In this document: piece by piece, positions 7,850 to 17,092 of the stretch
Numbering within the stretch: position 1 is the first letter of the stretch
Layout: every line of letters begins with the position of its first letter
Assembly: GCF_013371085.1 (NCBI RefSeq)
Contig: NZ_JABWCV010000018.1
Coordinates: 1 to 64,000, forward strand
Reading direction: 5' to 3'
Source of the DNA: Vreelandella maris
GTDB taxonomy: Bacteria; Pseudomonadota; Gammaproteobacteria; Pseudomonadales; Halomonadaceae
DNA length: 64,000 nucleotides
Made by a program: the position numbers and the translations under genes
The notes under the pieces: generated by a model
Database searches by the model: none
What the model saw: the letters and a program-made list of their open reading frames with translations, nothing else
Told to the model about the DNA's origin: nothing

Positions 7850-9668
7850 CGGTTACCTCCTTGCCCAGATAGGCTTCAATAACCGCCTCGTTCTTGACCA
7901 CTTCCTCAGGCTCGCCTTGCGCGAGGATTTCACCAGAGCTAATAACGATCACACGATCCGAAAGCTCCATGACGGCTTGCATGACATGCTCAATGGCAAT
8001 AATACTAATACCGCTATCGCGAATTATTTTAATTAATTCAATGGCTTCACGAAGATCTGCAGGATTGATCCCCGCCATCACTTCATCTAACAGTAGGATG
8101 CGTGGCCGCATTGCCATGACACGAGCCACCTCAAGACGCTTAAGACCGCCAATGGGAAGATTTCTAGCTTCCTCATCCAAAAACCGAGATAGACCAAGCT
8201 CATAGGCAATTTCACGCGCCACCTTACGACTCTCTTCGACAGAGCGGAAACGATAGAAGGCACCCACCATAATGTTCTCTTCCACCGTCATGGCCGCAAA
8301 GGGCTGAACGATCTGAAAGGTCCGACCAACCCCACTTCTAGCAAAGGCTCCTGGCGTTTTCGGGGAAATGAAATGGCCGTTTTCATCAAGCACTTCAACC
8401 GAACCAGAATCAGCACTCAAGAAGCCAGAAATCATATTAAAGACGGTCGTCTTGCCAGCACCGTTGGGGCCGATGATGCCTAGCACTTCTCCTTTATGCA
8501 GATTGAAGGAGACATCGTTGGTCACATGCAAACCGCCAAAATGTTTATCGAGGTGTTGGACCTTGAGCACCACTTCACCCACCGGGGCACGCTCGGATTT
8601 CTTAACGTCATTCAAGGGAACGTGATGGGTGCTTTTCTCGTCACGAGCGTCTACGTGGCGCCCTTTAGAGGTCGGCAAATAGCGCTGGAAGATGCTCATG
8701 ATGCCGTCCGGCATGAACAGTACAACCAGAATTAGCACGACACCATAAACAAAACCATGAAGCCCAATGGCGCTTGAACCCAGCCAGCCCCGCGCTAGTT
8801 CCGTGATGGGCACCAGTAGAATCGTGCCATAGAGAGGACCAAAAACAGTGCCTAGCCCACCCACGAGAGCAAACAGAACGATCTGTATAGAAAACGTCAA
8901 ATTGAAGGCTGATTCAGGTTCGATATACGTTAAGTAAGAGCCATGAAAGGTACCCAGCATGGCTGTCAATCCTGCCGAAATAGCTGCCGCATAAAGACGA
9001 ACATGTACTGTCCGGATGGCAGCCCCCCTGGCAGCCGATTCACGCTCACGCGTCGCCACCAATTGAAAACCTAATTTGCTGCGACGAATTGCCCAGGAAA
9101 CGGCTAGTACCAACGACATCAAACCGAAGACGATTACCAAAGAAGGCAGCCGTTCCGAAAAGACCATAGTGCTCCAACCAAGCTCTAGTGGAACCATTAC
9201 GCCATTAGCACCACCGGTCAAACCGACCCAGTTCAGTGAAATAACGTGAAAAACTTCCAGGAAAGCGATGGACGCTAAAGCATAGAAAGGACCATGCAGT
9301 TTAAAGCAGGGGTAACTGATAGCCACTGCCACTCCCGCGGCCAGAACAGCCCCGACAAACATGCTGATCCAGGGGGAAACCCCAGCGTTGAGCATCAGCA
9401 TGCCCGTATAAGCCCCAATGCCATAATAGATCGCATGTCCTAGGGAGAGCTGACCCGCATAGCCACCAACGATATTCCAGGCGGTCGAAAGCCCCGCAAA
9501 CAAACAGATGGTAATAAAGATATGGTAGATATAATCATCGCCGACCATGATCGGGATGACTATCAGACTGGCTAACGTAACGAACAGTAGTACTTTTTTG
9601 TTAAGAAGCTGTTGTATAACGCTTCCGGTGCCCCTCACCGATGTCAGGGATGCTGTCTTATTGTTCAT
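7833..9668 (-). CDS. LIV-type ABC transporter, fused permease-ATPase LivM-LivG (copy B)
   Basis: Identical fused LivM-LivG protein to copy A, with permease half, charged linker and ATPase half all intact. The preferred start is the ATG at 9668 with GGAG upstream; an in-frame ATG also exists at 9728. The reading frame is undamaged, so neither copy shows decay and both can be expressed. Confidence 0.9.
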   Translation of the reverse strand: MNNKTASLTSVRGTGSVIQQLLNKKVLLFVTLASLIVIPIMVGDDYIYHIFITICLFAGLSTAWNIVGGYAGQLSLGHAIYYGIGAYTGMLMLNAGVSPWISMFVGAVLAAGVAVAISYPCFKLHGPFYALASIAFLEVFHVISLNWVGLTGGANGVMVPLELGWSTMVFSERLPSLVIVFGLMSLVLAVSWAIRRSKLGFQLVATRERESAARGAAIRTVHVRLYAAAISAGLTAMLGTFHGSYLTYIEPESAFNLTFSIQIVLFALVGGLGTVFGPLYGTILLVPITELARGWLGSSAIGLHGFVYGVVLILVVLFMPDGIMSIFQRYLPTSKGRHVDARDEKSTHHVPLNDVKKSERAPVGEVVLKVQHLDKHFGGLHVTNDVSFNLHKGEVLGIIGPNGAGKTTVFNMISGFLSADSGSVEVLDENGHFISPKTPGAFARSGVGRTFQIVQPFAAMTVEENIMVGAFYRFRSVEESRKVAREIAYELGLSRFLDEEARNLPIGGLKRLEVARVMAMRPRILLLDEVMAGINPADLREAIELIKIIRDSGISIIAIEHVMQAVMELSDRVIVISSGEILAQGEPEEVVKNEAVIEAYLGKEVTDASTE

Positions 9669-9699
9669 GAAACTTACTCCGGTGATGCCACAATGCCTC

Positions 9700-10581
9700 T
9701 CAAGACACGTGTGCCAGTTTTCTGGCATTGCCGAACAACCCTGAAGGACGGAAGATTAGCACCAACAGAAAGATGCCAAATACAGCCACATCCTTCAGTG
9801 ATGAACCTAGGTAGAAACCAGCAAAGGCATCCACTAGGCCAATAATCAAAGCGGCATAAAAAGCCCCGGCGATGCTTCCTAATCCCCCCATAACGACAAT
9901 GACGAAAGCAATCAGAACGAAGCTTTGTCCCGTTTGTGCATTGACAGGGTATAGGGGAGAAAGAAGAACGGCAGCGATGCCAACACAAGCGATACCGATA
10001 CCAAATGTCACCATATTGATACGTGACACGTTAATGCCCATCAGCTGTGCAGCATTTCGGTTTTGTGCCGTCGCGCGGATTGCACGGCCCATTTGCGTTT
10101 TCGTTAGGAAAAGGTGAAGCCCCCCTACCATGAAGATCGAGCAAAGCATAATAACAACTTGCCCAGTCAATACAGTGGCGGCGCCCAAGCCTAACGTTTC
10201 TCGCAAACCGCTCGATGGGGTATTGAAGTTATTAGAGCCAGCAAGCATCAACACTAGGTTTATCATTGCGATGGATAAACCAACCGTCGCAAATATCTGT
10301 ATATGTTCATCCGAATCTTTTAATGGCTCAATAAGGTATTTTTGGACGACGATACCTAATAAGAACAATAAAGGAACAACAAATACCAGTGTTAGATACG
10401 GATGAATACCAAGATAAGTTGTAATGATGTAAGTCAACATCATCCCAATCATCATAAATTCGCCATGGGCAAAGTTGATAACTTTTGTTATACCAAAGAT
10501 CAGCGTCAAGCCGACGCTGACCATGGCATAAAGGCTACCAAGCATTAACCCATTAATGACTAAGCTAAAAAGCAAATCCAT
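9700..10581 (-). CDS. livH: LIV-type ABC transporter permease LivH (copy B)
   Basis: Identical 293-residue permease to copy A, with the same 18-nt spacing to the upstream binding-protein stop. The repeat continues past its start into the 3' end of the binding-protein gene. Confidence 0.93.
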   Translation of the reverse strand: MDLLFSLVINGLMLGSLYAMVSVGLTLIFGITKVINFAHGEFMMIGMMLTYIITTYLGIHPYLTLVFVVPLLFLLGIVVQKYLIEPLKDSDEHIQIFATVGLSIAMINLVLMLAGSNNFNTPSSGLRETLGLGAATVLTGQVVIMLCSIFMVGGLHLFLTKTQMGRAIRATAQNRNAAQLMGINVSRINMVTFGIGIACVGIAAVLLSPLYPVNAQTGQSFVLIAFVIVVMGGLGSIAGAFYAALIIGLVDAFAGFYLGSSLKDVAVFGIFLLVLIFRPSGLFGNARKLAHVS

Positions 10582-10599
10582 TTGGGTAACCTCAAAATA

Positions 10600-11823
10600 T
10601 TATTGATGCGTCCGAATATCAGCTACGCTGGCCTCTTCGGGATAGACCGTCACCAACTCTCCGTCCTGCCACTGCATTCCCATCATACTGGCGCGTTCGT
10701 TTTGGTTGTTCTCCCCAATCTTAATACCCATACCAGCTGCTGTTTCCCCATCTGGTACGTCCATTGCCAGCACGGCTTTCTTGATCTCATCGGCTGAGAA
10801 CCCATTACCCGCGTCTATGGCACGAAGCAGCTCCAGCGCACCAGCATAGTTAATCAAGGAATGGCCCGAGCGAGGTGCTTCCTCGTATTTTTCTTCATAC
10901 GCGGCCTGGAAATCTTCGATACCAGGCGCAAAATCGGGGTTAACGTTATATTGAGTAAAATCAACATCAAAGACACCATCAATGACATCGTGACCCACTG
11001 CTTCAGCTGTCGGCGTCATTGAGTAACCACCGCCGCCACCGATGATTGCCTTAGGTTGATAGTCGCGCTCATTAGCTTGGCGGAGGAACAGAACCGAATC
11101 ATCCTGGTAGGATGTTTGCAAGACGACATCGACTTCCTCGTTCTTTAGGGACAGTATTATGGAGGACATATCCACGATTGATGCCGGATAGTGTTCCTCC
11201 ATTACGATATTGAGTCCTTCCTGCTCAGCAAAGGTACGCTGGTGCTTCGCGACTGACGACCCGTAGTTAGAATCTTCATGGATGATACCAATCCGAAGCT
11301 CAGCCGGGTCAACCTCCAGTTCGGATGCAATGCTATTGACCAACATATCAATAATGGTCTCTGCCATGTGATAGGCAGTAGGGTTAGTACGGAACACATA
11401 GCTCAGTCCGCGCTCTGTTACATCATCCGCGACGGCCCCCAGCTCGAAGTAGGGTACTTTGCTCATTTCGGCAACTTGGGAAGCCGCGATTGACCGTGAA
11501 GAGGAATAAGTACCAAAAATCGCCTTAACATCTTCTTGAGAGATCAGGCGACGTGCTTCACCAATGGCCTGGTTGTTGTCCACGGCATCGCCTGTTTCAA
11601 GTACTACAGTCTCGCCTTGTACGCCGCCATTCTCGTTAATCTGATCGACTGCCAGTTCGAGACCGCGATAGCTTTCTTCACCAAGCAAGGCGAGCCCACC
11701 ACTTAAAGGATAAAGAGCCCCAAATTTAACCTCAGCCATTGCAGAGGTAGAAATACTGCCCAGCACCACTGTAGCAATGACACTACTAATGGCAGTACGA
11801 CGCAATTTATGATTATATTTCAT
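10600..11823 (-). CDS. LIV-type periplasmic substrate-binding protein (copy B)
   Basis: Type 1 periplasmic binding protein of 407 residues with a signal peptide ending STSAMA-E and the mature start VKFGALYPLSGG. Its last 29 codons are shared exactly with copy A, and there is a 104-bp identical tract at 11591-11694. The signal peptide and most of the ligand domain differ. Two paralogous receptors feeding identical permeases suggests two related ligands. It is the first gene of operon B (11823-5928). Two tiny possible leader ORFs lie upstream. Confidence 0.9.
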   Translation of the reverse strand: MKYNHKLRRTAISSVIATVVLGSISTSAMAEVKFGALYPLSGGLALLGEESYRGLELAVDQINENGGVQGETVVLETGDAVDNNQAIGEARRLISQEDVKAIFGTYSSSRSIAASQVAEMSKVPYFELGAVADDVTERGLSYVFRTNPTAYHMAETIIDMLVNSIASELEVDPAELRIGIIHEDSNYGSSVAKHQRTFAEQEGLNIVMEEHYPASIVDMSSIILSLKNEEVDVVLQTSYQDDSVLFLRQANERDYQPKAIIGGGGGYSMTPTAEAVGHDVIDGVFDVDFTQYNVNPDFAPGIEDFQAAYEEKYEEAPRSGHSLINYAGALELLRAIDAGNGFSADEIKKAVLAMDVPDGETAAGMGIKIGENNQNERASMMGMQWQDGELVTVYPEEASVADIRTHQ

Positions 11824-11914
11824 GGCCTAATACTCCTAATTATTAATAATATAGCGTATTAACTATTTTTATAGCGCTACTGTATTCCAAGAATCTTTAA
11901 TTAAGGCATGCGCC

Positions 11915-11985
11915 TCAGGCACATAGTATTTGCAGACAAAAATGCTTTTTCATCAGCGAATTCTTGCAATAATCGTTTTTGGCAT
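11915..11985 (-). other. Possible pair of overlapping leader mini-ORFs before binding protein B
   Basis: After the quinone-oxidoreductase stop there is a strong ribosome site (GAGGAGAG). Five bases on, an ATG at 11985 opens a 10-codon ORF (MPKTIIARIR). Its stop overlaps a second ATG (TGATG at 11955-11951) that opens a 12-codon ORF (MKKHFCLQILCA). The arrangement resembles translationally coupled leader peptides. Short ORFs arise easily by chance, so this is a weak call. Confidence 0.3.
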
Positions 11986-12015
11986 ATTGCTCTCCTCTGA
12001 AAATTACTTCCGTTA

Positions 12016-13020
12016 TTATTCAAAAGTCAGCAAGATTTTGCCGATATGATCAGCATCCATACGGCGGTGTGCTTCACCCACATCCCCGAAAGCAAATGTG
12101 GAATCGATCACTGGTAAGCAGTGTCCTTCATTCCATAAAGGCATAACGTGAGATTCGAGCTCCTCGGCAATCTTCTGCTTCTCCTCGATAGAACGAGCTC
12201 TCAATGTCGACCCTGTTAACCACAACTTCTTGGCCAGCAAAAGCCAAGCATTGATTGAGGCCTCAGGCCCTTTCATGACGGCGATCTGTACAATACGGCC
12301 ATGTTCCGCAGCAGCTTCCATATTCCGATTAAGGTAATCACCCCCAACCATGTCAATAATCAAATCGACACCACGATCATTCGTAATTTTCTTTACCTCT
12401 TCTACATAATCTTGAGTTTTGTAGTTGATAGCATGGGAAGCTCCCAGTGCGAGGCACTGCTGGCATTTTTCTTCGCTACCCGCCGTAGCGATCACGGTCG
12501 CGCCGAAAGCCTTCGCGAGTTGTATGGCTGTTGTACCAATACCTGATGTGCCGCCGTGAACCAGAAACGTTTCGCCCTCCTTGAGGCCGCCACGCTGGAA
12601 TACATTAGTCCATACGGTGAAAAAGGTTTCAGGAACGGCTGCTGCCTGCGCTAAAGACATTGTCGATGGGACAGGCAAGGCATTCCGCTCGTCCACCACC
12701 GCATATTCGGCATAACCACCACTAGCCACAAGTGCCATCACAGCATCACCCGCAGTGTAGCGAGACACCTCATTTCCTGCTTGTATTACCTTCCCACTGA
12801 TTTCAAGGCCAAGGACATCGGTAGCACCAGGCGGGGGCGGATAGCCTCCCATGCGTTGCATTACATCTGGACGATTGATACCAGCACCTGCCACCTTAAC
12901 GAGAATTTCACGCGGGCCTGGCACCGGAATATCATCTTCTACAATTCTAAGTACCTCGGGTCCACCTGGTTGAACCGCCGTGACTTGCTTCATCTTTTTT
13001 TTCATGGAACCTTGGGACAT
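12016..13020 (-). CDS. NAD(P)H:quinone oxidoreductase, PIG3/zinc-less MDR family
   Basis: Medium-chain dehydrogenase/reductase of 334 residues. The N-terminal GroES-like domain has the PIG3-type motif GINRPDVMQRMGGYPPPPG and lacks the catalytic-zinc cysteine/histidine set. The Rossmann domain has the nucleotide motif HGGTSGIGTTAIQLAKAFGA near residue 155. GGAGG sits just before the ATG at 13020. A 14-bp palindrome matching the proposed LacI-family operator lies 65 bp upstream at 13085-13098, so it is probably transcribed separately from the GMC gene yet belongs to the same regulon. It probably reduces a quinone or an enone intermediate. Confidence 0.88.
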   Translation of the reverse strand: MSQGSMKKKMKQVTAVQPGGPEVLRIVEDDIPVPGPREILVKVAGAGINRPDVMQRMGGYPPPPGATDVLGLEISGKVIQAGNEVSRYTAGDAVMALVASGGYAEYAVVDERNALPVPSTMSLAQAAAVPETFFTVWTNVFQRGGLKEGETFLVHGGTSGIGTTAIQLAKAFGATVIATAGSEEKCQQCLALGASHAINYKTQDYVEEVKKITNDRGVDLIIDMVGGDYLNRNMEAAAEHGRIVQIAVMKGPEASINAWLLLAKKLWLTGSTLRARSIEEKQKIAEELESHVMPLWNEGHCLPVIDSTFAFGDVGEAHRRMDADHIGKILLTFE

Positions 13021-13084
13021 AAGTCCTCCATTATTATCATGAATAATTAACGTATTTTAGTGATCAAGATCTAAATCCATCTAG

Positions 13085-13098
13085 ATGAAGCGCTTCAT
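13085..13098. promoter_or_regulatory. Candidate LacI-family operator upstream of the quinone oxidoreductase
   Basis: A perfect 14-bp palindrome, ATGAAGCGCTTCAT, with the central CG step usual for LacI/GalR operators. The same core occurs twice before the aldehyde dehydrogenase at 17036. Its place between the GMC stop and the quinone oxidoreductase start fits an operator-promoter region. Confidence 0.75.
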
Positions 13099-13159
13099 TT
13101 TCTATTTAAAAGAATTGCTTTCAACTAATTTTTTTCACATGCAAGTACGGTCTTACACA

Positions 13160-14758
13160 TTACGTTAATTCTGCCCTAGCACAAATCAGATCAGCAGCCT
13201 TTTCAGCCACCATCATTACTGCTCCTTGAGTGTTTCCTGAAACCATTGACGGCATCACTGAGGCGTCTGCAATTGTCAGCTTTTCTACCCCTCTTACTTG
13301 TAAAGAAGGGCTCACGACTGCATCAGCATCGTTACCCATCCTGCAAGTACCTATGGGGTGATAAATCGTCTGCCCATTTTCACGTGCAAACTCTAACCAC
13401 TGCGCGTCAGTCTGTATTTCGTTACCGGGATTGATTTCATGAGACACAAAGGGCTGCATGGCTGCCTGCTCAACGATTCTCCGTGCCACTTTCATGCCAT
13501 CTATCAACGTTTGGCAATCCGTTTCCGTAGATAGCATATTGGGTTTTATTAAAGGCGCCATATTTAGATCAGCGCTCTCTATATGAATACTTCCTCTGGA
13601 TGTCGGACGCAATTGAGTGACTCCAATCGTCATACCAGGCTCTTGATCTAGAACCCGAGTAGCGGCATTTGCGTAACTGGCATGCACAAAGAAAAACTGA
13701 ACATCAGGCGAAGACAACTGAGGCCGTGTTTTAATGAACCCATGCACCAATCCAGTTCCAAGCGTTAATATCCCCTTACGGCGGGTAAAGTATTTCATTA
13801 CCTCTTTGGCCAGGCGCACTCCCCGGGACATTTCATTGAGAGTAATAGTATTTCGCACTCGCCAATTCATACGCGTGGCATAGTGGTCAATGTAATTCTC
13901 ACCAACACCAGCCAATTCAACTTTGGGTTCGATGCCAGCCTTCTTTAATACATTGGAGTTTCCAATGCCAGACAACTCAAGAATTTGAGGGTTCTGTATA
14001 GCCCCACCACATAAGATTACTTCACGGCTAGCCGCTACCGTATTGCGCTTACCTTCATGCTCGTATGTAACGCCATTACAACATGCTTCATCAATTTCTA
14101 GGCGTATAACTTTACAGCCAGTCAGCACATTTAGATTACTACGTGTCATCGCCGGCTTCAGATAGCCATCCACCACGCTCCACCGCTGGCCATTGCGCTG
14201 AGTCACTTGGTAATAACCGAAGCCTTCCTGGTCTGAGTCATTGTAATCCCCGTTAAGCGATTGCCCATCTTCAGCTGCGGCCTTCAAAAACGCATCTGAA
14301 ATAGGAAAGCGCTCTTTGACTCGCTCTAAGTACATTGGCCCCGTCTTGCCTCGGGCTGCTCCGCCCTCCGTAAAGTTTTCAAGCTTCCTGAAGTATGACT
14401 CGACATCTTGCCACCCCCAGCCTAAAGCACCTTGCTTTACCCACTGGTCGTAGTCATCGGGCTGACCACGTACATAGATCATTCCATTGATCAAAGTAGA
14501 GCCTCCTAATCCCTTACCACGTGGGATTGATATCACTCGATTATTAGTGACGACCTCTGGGAACGACTCAAACCTCCAGTTATAAGTTTTATTTGTCAAT
14601 AACTTACTAAATCCAGCCGGAATTTTTATCCAAGGACTTTTAGGGGGCCCGCCCGCTTCTAGCAGCAAAACATTATATTTACCGCACTGCGTCAAGCGGT
14701 TTGCCAATATACATCCCGCTGTGCCACCGCCCACTATTACGTAATCATATTTACCCAT
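13160..14758 (-). CDS. GMC-family FAD-dependent oxidoreductase
   Basis: Glucose-methanol-choline family flavoenzyme of about 532 residues. It has the FAD-binding VIVGGGTAGCILANRL at the N-terminus, the GMC signature GKGLGGSTLINGMIYVRGQP near residue 80, the substrate-domain region, and a C-terminal catalytic His in YHPIGTCRMG followed by GNTQGAVMMVAEKAA. The frame opens at a TTG at 14788. The ATG at 14758 fits the family start better (MGKYDYVIVGGG). Genes of this type oxidise primary alcohols, often linked to the respiratory chain. It follows the AroE-like gene closely and precedes a LacI-type operator. Confidence 0.9.
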   Translation of the reverse strand: MGKYDYVIVGGGTAGCILANRLTQCGKYNVLLLEAGGPPKSPWIKIPAGFSKLLTNKTYNWRFESFPEVVTNNRVISIPRGKGLGGSTLINGMIYVRGQPDDYDQWVKQGALGWGWQDVESYFRKLENFTEGGAARGKTGPMYLERVKERFPISDAFLKAAAEDGQSLNGDYNDSDQEGFGYYQVTQRNGQRWSVVDGYLKPAMTRSNLNVLTGCKVIRLEIDEACCNGVTYEHEGKRNTVAASREVILCGGAIQNPQILELSGIGNSNVLKKAGIEPKVELAGVGENYIDHYATRMNWRVRNTITLNEMSRGVRLAKEVMKYFTRRKGILTLGTGLVHGFIKTRPQLSSPDVQFFFVHASYANAATRVLDQEPGMTIGVTQLRPTSRGSIHIESADLNMAPLIKPNMLSTETDCQTLIDGMKVARRIVEQAAMQPFVSHEINPGNEIQTDAQWLEFARENGQTIYHPIGTCRMGNDADAVVSPSLQVRGVEKLTIADASVMPSMVSGNTQGAVMMVAEKAADLICARAELT

Positions 14759-14803
14759 TGCACCAAACTTCCCGTTGCTGCTCGTCAAGAAATCGCAACA
14801 CGT

Positions 14804-15592
14804 TTATAACCCCATTGTCTCAACCATGAGCTTCAGCTGATTATTAAGCATTGGTAGCCCGTACTGAATGGTACAGCCTTTGCTCTTAGCAACTTTCAGC
14901 AGAGAAGTTTCTTTTGGTTCCATGATTATGTCAGCAACAATTTGTGATTCCGTCAGACCTTCTACATCCAGCGGAAGCGGATCTCCCTCTTTTAGCCCGA
15001 GCGAGGTGGCATTGATAACGAGTTCGTGCCCTTTAGGGTCACGCGTTCCTATTTTAATAGACAATTTCGGGTAAGCTGCTCGAAGGCGCTCTTTAAGAGC
15101 CTCTGCTTTTTCCTGGGTACGGTTAGCTAATGTCAGTTGGCTGACCCCTGCCTCGGCTAGTGCGTACGCAATAGCACTGGCAGCGCCCCCCGCTCCAACT
15201 AAGTAAGCAGAATACCCTTCGGGATCGATTCCCTCTTCGCGAAGACCAGCCACAAATCCTTTACCATCCAGAATGGCACCATGTAGCCTGCCATCTTCAG
15301 AGCGTCTTATAACATTAACTGCTCCCATTCGGGCGGCATCATCGCTGAGTTCATCGCATAATTTCGCCACGGTTGTCTTGTGTGGCACAGTGATAACAAA
15401 ACCGGCTAAGTTCTTCATAGCCCTGAAGCCATTCACTACTGAAATCAGTTCTTCACTAGACACTTGAACTGGAATCAAGACGGCATCCTTGCCCATTTCC
15501 TCACAGAGACGATTAATACCCTGTGGCGTTTTAACGTGTTGAATTGGGTCTGCAATTATTGCACAAACTTTTGTTTTACCAGTAATTTCCAC
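14804..15592 (-). CDS. Shikimate dehydrogenase-like oxidoreductase (AroE family)
   Basis: AroE-like protein of 262 residues. The N-terminal domain has the family Lys in ITVPHKTT, with Asn in GAVNVI and Asp in LDGKGFVAGL. The Rossmann domain has GAGGAASAIAYALAEAG and the arginine of NRT that suits NADP. It lies 1 nt after the aldehyde dehydrogenase stop, inside a catabolic operon and away from aromatic biosynthesis genes. It is therefore likely a catabolic paralogue acting on quinate, shikimate or a related hydroxy acid rather than the housekeeping AroE. The usual NTDxxG motif is altered to ILDGKG, which supports a different substrate. Confidence 0.85.
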   Translation of the reverse strand: MEITGKTKVCAIIADPIQHVKTPQGINRLCEEMGKDAVLIPVQVSSEELISVVNGFRAMKNLAGFVITVPHKTTVAKLCDELSDDAARMGAVNVIRRSEDGRLHGAILDGKGFVAGLREEGIDPEGYSAYLVGAGGAASAIAYALAEAGVSQLTLANRTQEKAEALKERLRAAYPKLSIKIGTRDPKGHELVINATSLGLKEGDPLPLDVEGLTESQIVADIIMEPKETSLLKVAKSKGCTIQYGLPMLNNQLKLMVETMGL

Positions 15593-15593
15593 A

Positions 15594-17036
15594 TTAGACT
15601 CCTTGAGAAAGCGTGTAACTTGTTTTTACATTGGTAAAAAACTCCTTAGCATAACTACCCTGCTCTCTAGGCCCATAACTTGACCCCTTTCGCCCTCCAA
15701 ACGGAACGTGATAATCAACCCCCGCCGTGGGAAGATTAACCATTACCATGCCCGCGCTGGAATGACGTTTGAAATGCGCCGCACGGGCCAATGACTGAGT
15801 ACAGATACCGGATGACAATCCATAAACAGTATCATTAGCTAGCTCTAATGCATGTTCATAATCATTGGCCTTTATTACTGTGGCTACAGGTCCAAAAACT
15901 TCTTCTTGATTAATAGGCATCTCGTTACGGGTTTGCGAAAACAGCGCAGGAGTCAGATAATAACCCGGTGTTTCAAGAGACAGCTGCTCACCGCCAGCTT
16001 CTAAGCGACATCCTGCTTGTTTGGCTTCATCGATATATCTTAAGTCTTGATCTAACTGTGCCTGGGACGCGACGGGACCAATATCTGTTTTGGGGTTTAG
16101 GGCATGCCCGACCTTTAGCGCCTGCGTGGCCTCACGCATGCGCTCAACGAATTTGTCATGAATTCCTTTCTCAACGATCAGGCGGCTCGAACTCGTGCAT
16201 CGCTGGCCAGTAGAGAAGAAGGCTCCGTTGATAGCCGTAGAAACAGCTAGTTCTAGATCGGCATCGTCAAGCACAACTAATGGATTTTTGCCTCCCATCT
16301 CAAGTTGAAACTTAGCACCTCGGGCAGCACACTCTGCAGCTATATTCATGCCAGTAGCCGAAGATCCCGTGAAAGTTATCGCACTTACTTTCTGCGAGGT
16401 GACCAGTGCATTACCAACCTTGGAGCCGGGCCCCATCACTAAATTAAATACGCCCTTGGGAAGTCCACCGACTTCATCAATGATGCTAGCCAGCGCCCAA
16501 GCACAACCAGGCACCAGATCGGCAGGCTTAAACACTACGCTGTTGCCATAAGCTAAAGCTGGTGCAATTTTCCAAGCAGGAATCGCGATAGGAAAGTTCC
16601 AAGGAGTAATGATCCCTACGACACCAACGGGTTCGCGCGACACTTCGACGCTAACACCGGGACGTACAGAGGGGATAAATTCGCCGCCGAAGCGTATGGC
16701 TTCGCCAGCAAAAAACTTGAATACTCTACCTGCTCGAGTGACTTCGCCAATCGACTCAGCCAGAACCTTACCTTCTTCGCGGGCGAGCATCTCACCCAAG
16801 CGCTCCTTGTCGGCCAAAATGCGATCACCGATTCGATCAAGTGCATCTGCACGTGCCTCAGAAGTCCACGCTGACCAGGCTTCAAGGGCATCATTGGCCG
16901 CATCAATCGCCTGGCGTGCCTGGACTGCATCACCACTAGCATATTCGCCTACGACGTCACGTGTATCGGAAGGGTTTAGATTGCGCTTAGTTTCGCCAGC
17001 TCCGACCCACTCCCCATTGATGTAGTTATCGTGCAT
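15594..17036 (-). CDS. NAD(P)-dependent aldehyde dehydrogenase, 2-oxoglutarate-semialdehyde type
   Basis: ALDH superfamily enzyme of 480 residues: PWNFPIAIPAWKIAPALA, coenzyme loop FTGSSATGMNIA, general base Glu in LEMGGKNPL, nucleophile Cys in FFSTGQRCTSSSR. The C-terminal VPFGGRKGSSYGPREQG resembles 2-oxoglutarate-semialdehyde (2,5-dioxovalerate) dehydrogenases, which end sugar-acid and hydroxyproline routes. That subtype is judged by resemblance only. It is the first gene of the operon 17036-13160, with two operator palindromes 57-103 bp upstream. Confidence 0.9.
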   Translation of the reverse strand: MHDNYINGEWVGAGETKRNLNPSDTRDVVGEYASGDAVQARQAIDAANDALEAWSAWTSEARADALDRIGDRILADKERLGEMLAREEGKVLAESIGEVTRAGRVFKFFAGEAIRFGGEFIPSVRPGVSVEVSREPVGVVGIITPWNFPIAIPAWKIAPALAYGNSVVFKPADLVPGCAWALASIIDEVGGLPKGVFNLVMGPGSKVGNALVTSQKVSAITFTGSSATGMNIAAECAARGAKFQLEMGGKNPLVVLDDADLELAVSTAINGAFFSTGQRCTSSSRLIVEKGIHDKFVERMREATQALKVGHALNPKTDIGPVASQAQLDQDLRYIDEAKQAGCRLEAGGEQLSLETPGYYLTPALFSQTRNEMPINQEEVFGPVATVIKANDYEHALELANDTVYGLSSGICTQSLARAAHFKRHSSAGMVMVNLPTAGVDYHVPFGGRKGSSYGPREQGSYAKEFFTNVKTSYTLSQGV

Positions 17037-17092
17037 TCTATTTTCGCCCTCGTTGATTTTTTGACATTCGGCGCAATCTTAGAAAGTCAAAA

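Larger units (their letters stand above)
7164..10687. repeat. Direct repeat copy B (about 3.5 kb), partner at 1168-4691
   Basis: Second copy of the livF-livMG-livH block in the same orientation, offset 5996 bp. Unique sequence (Fe-ADH plus most of binding protein A) separates the two copies. The pair is therefore a substrate for RecA-dependent deletion or amplification of a 6-kb unit. Confidence 0.92.

Noticed and set aside
1168-10687. The transporter repeat as a composite transposon
   Set aside because: No transposase gene or terminal inverted repeats flank the copies. The repeats are transporter genes themselves, so duplication or conversion explains them better.
14804-15592. Housekeeping aroE
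   Set aside because: The operon context is catabolic, under a LacI-type operator, and the NTDxxG motif is altered. A biosynthetic role is less likely though not excluded.
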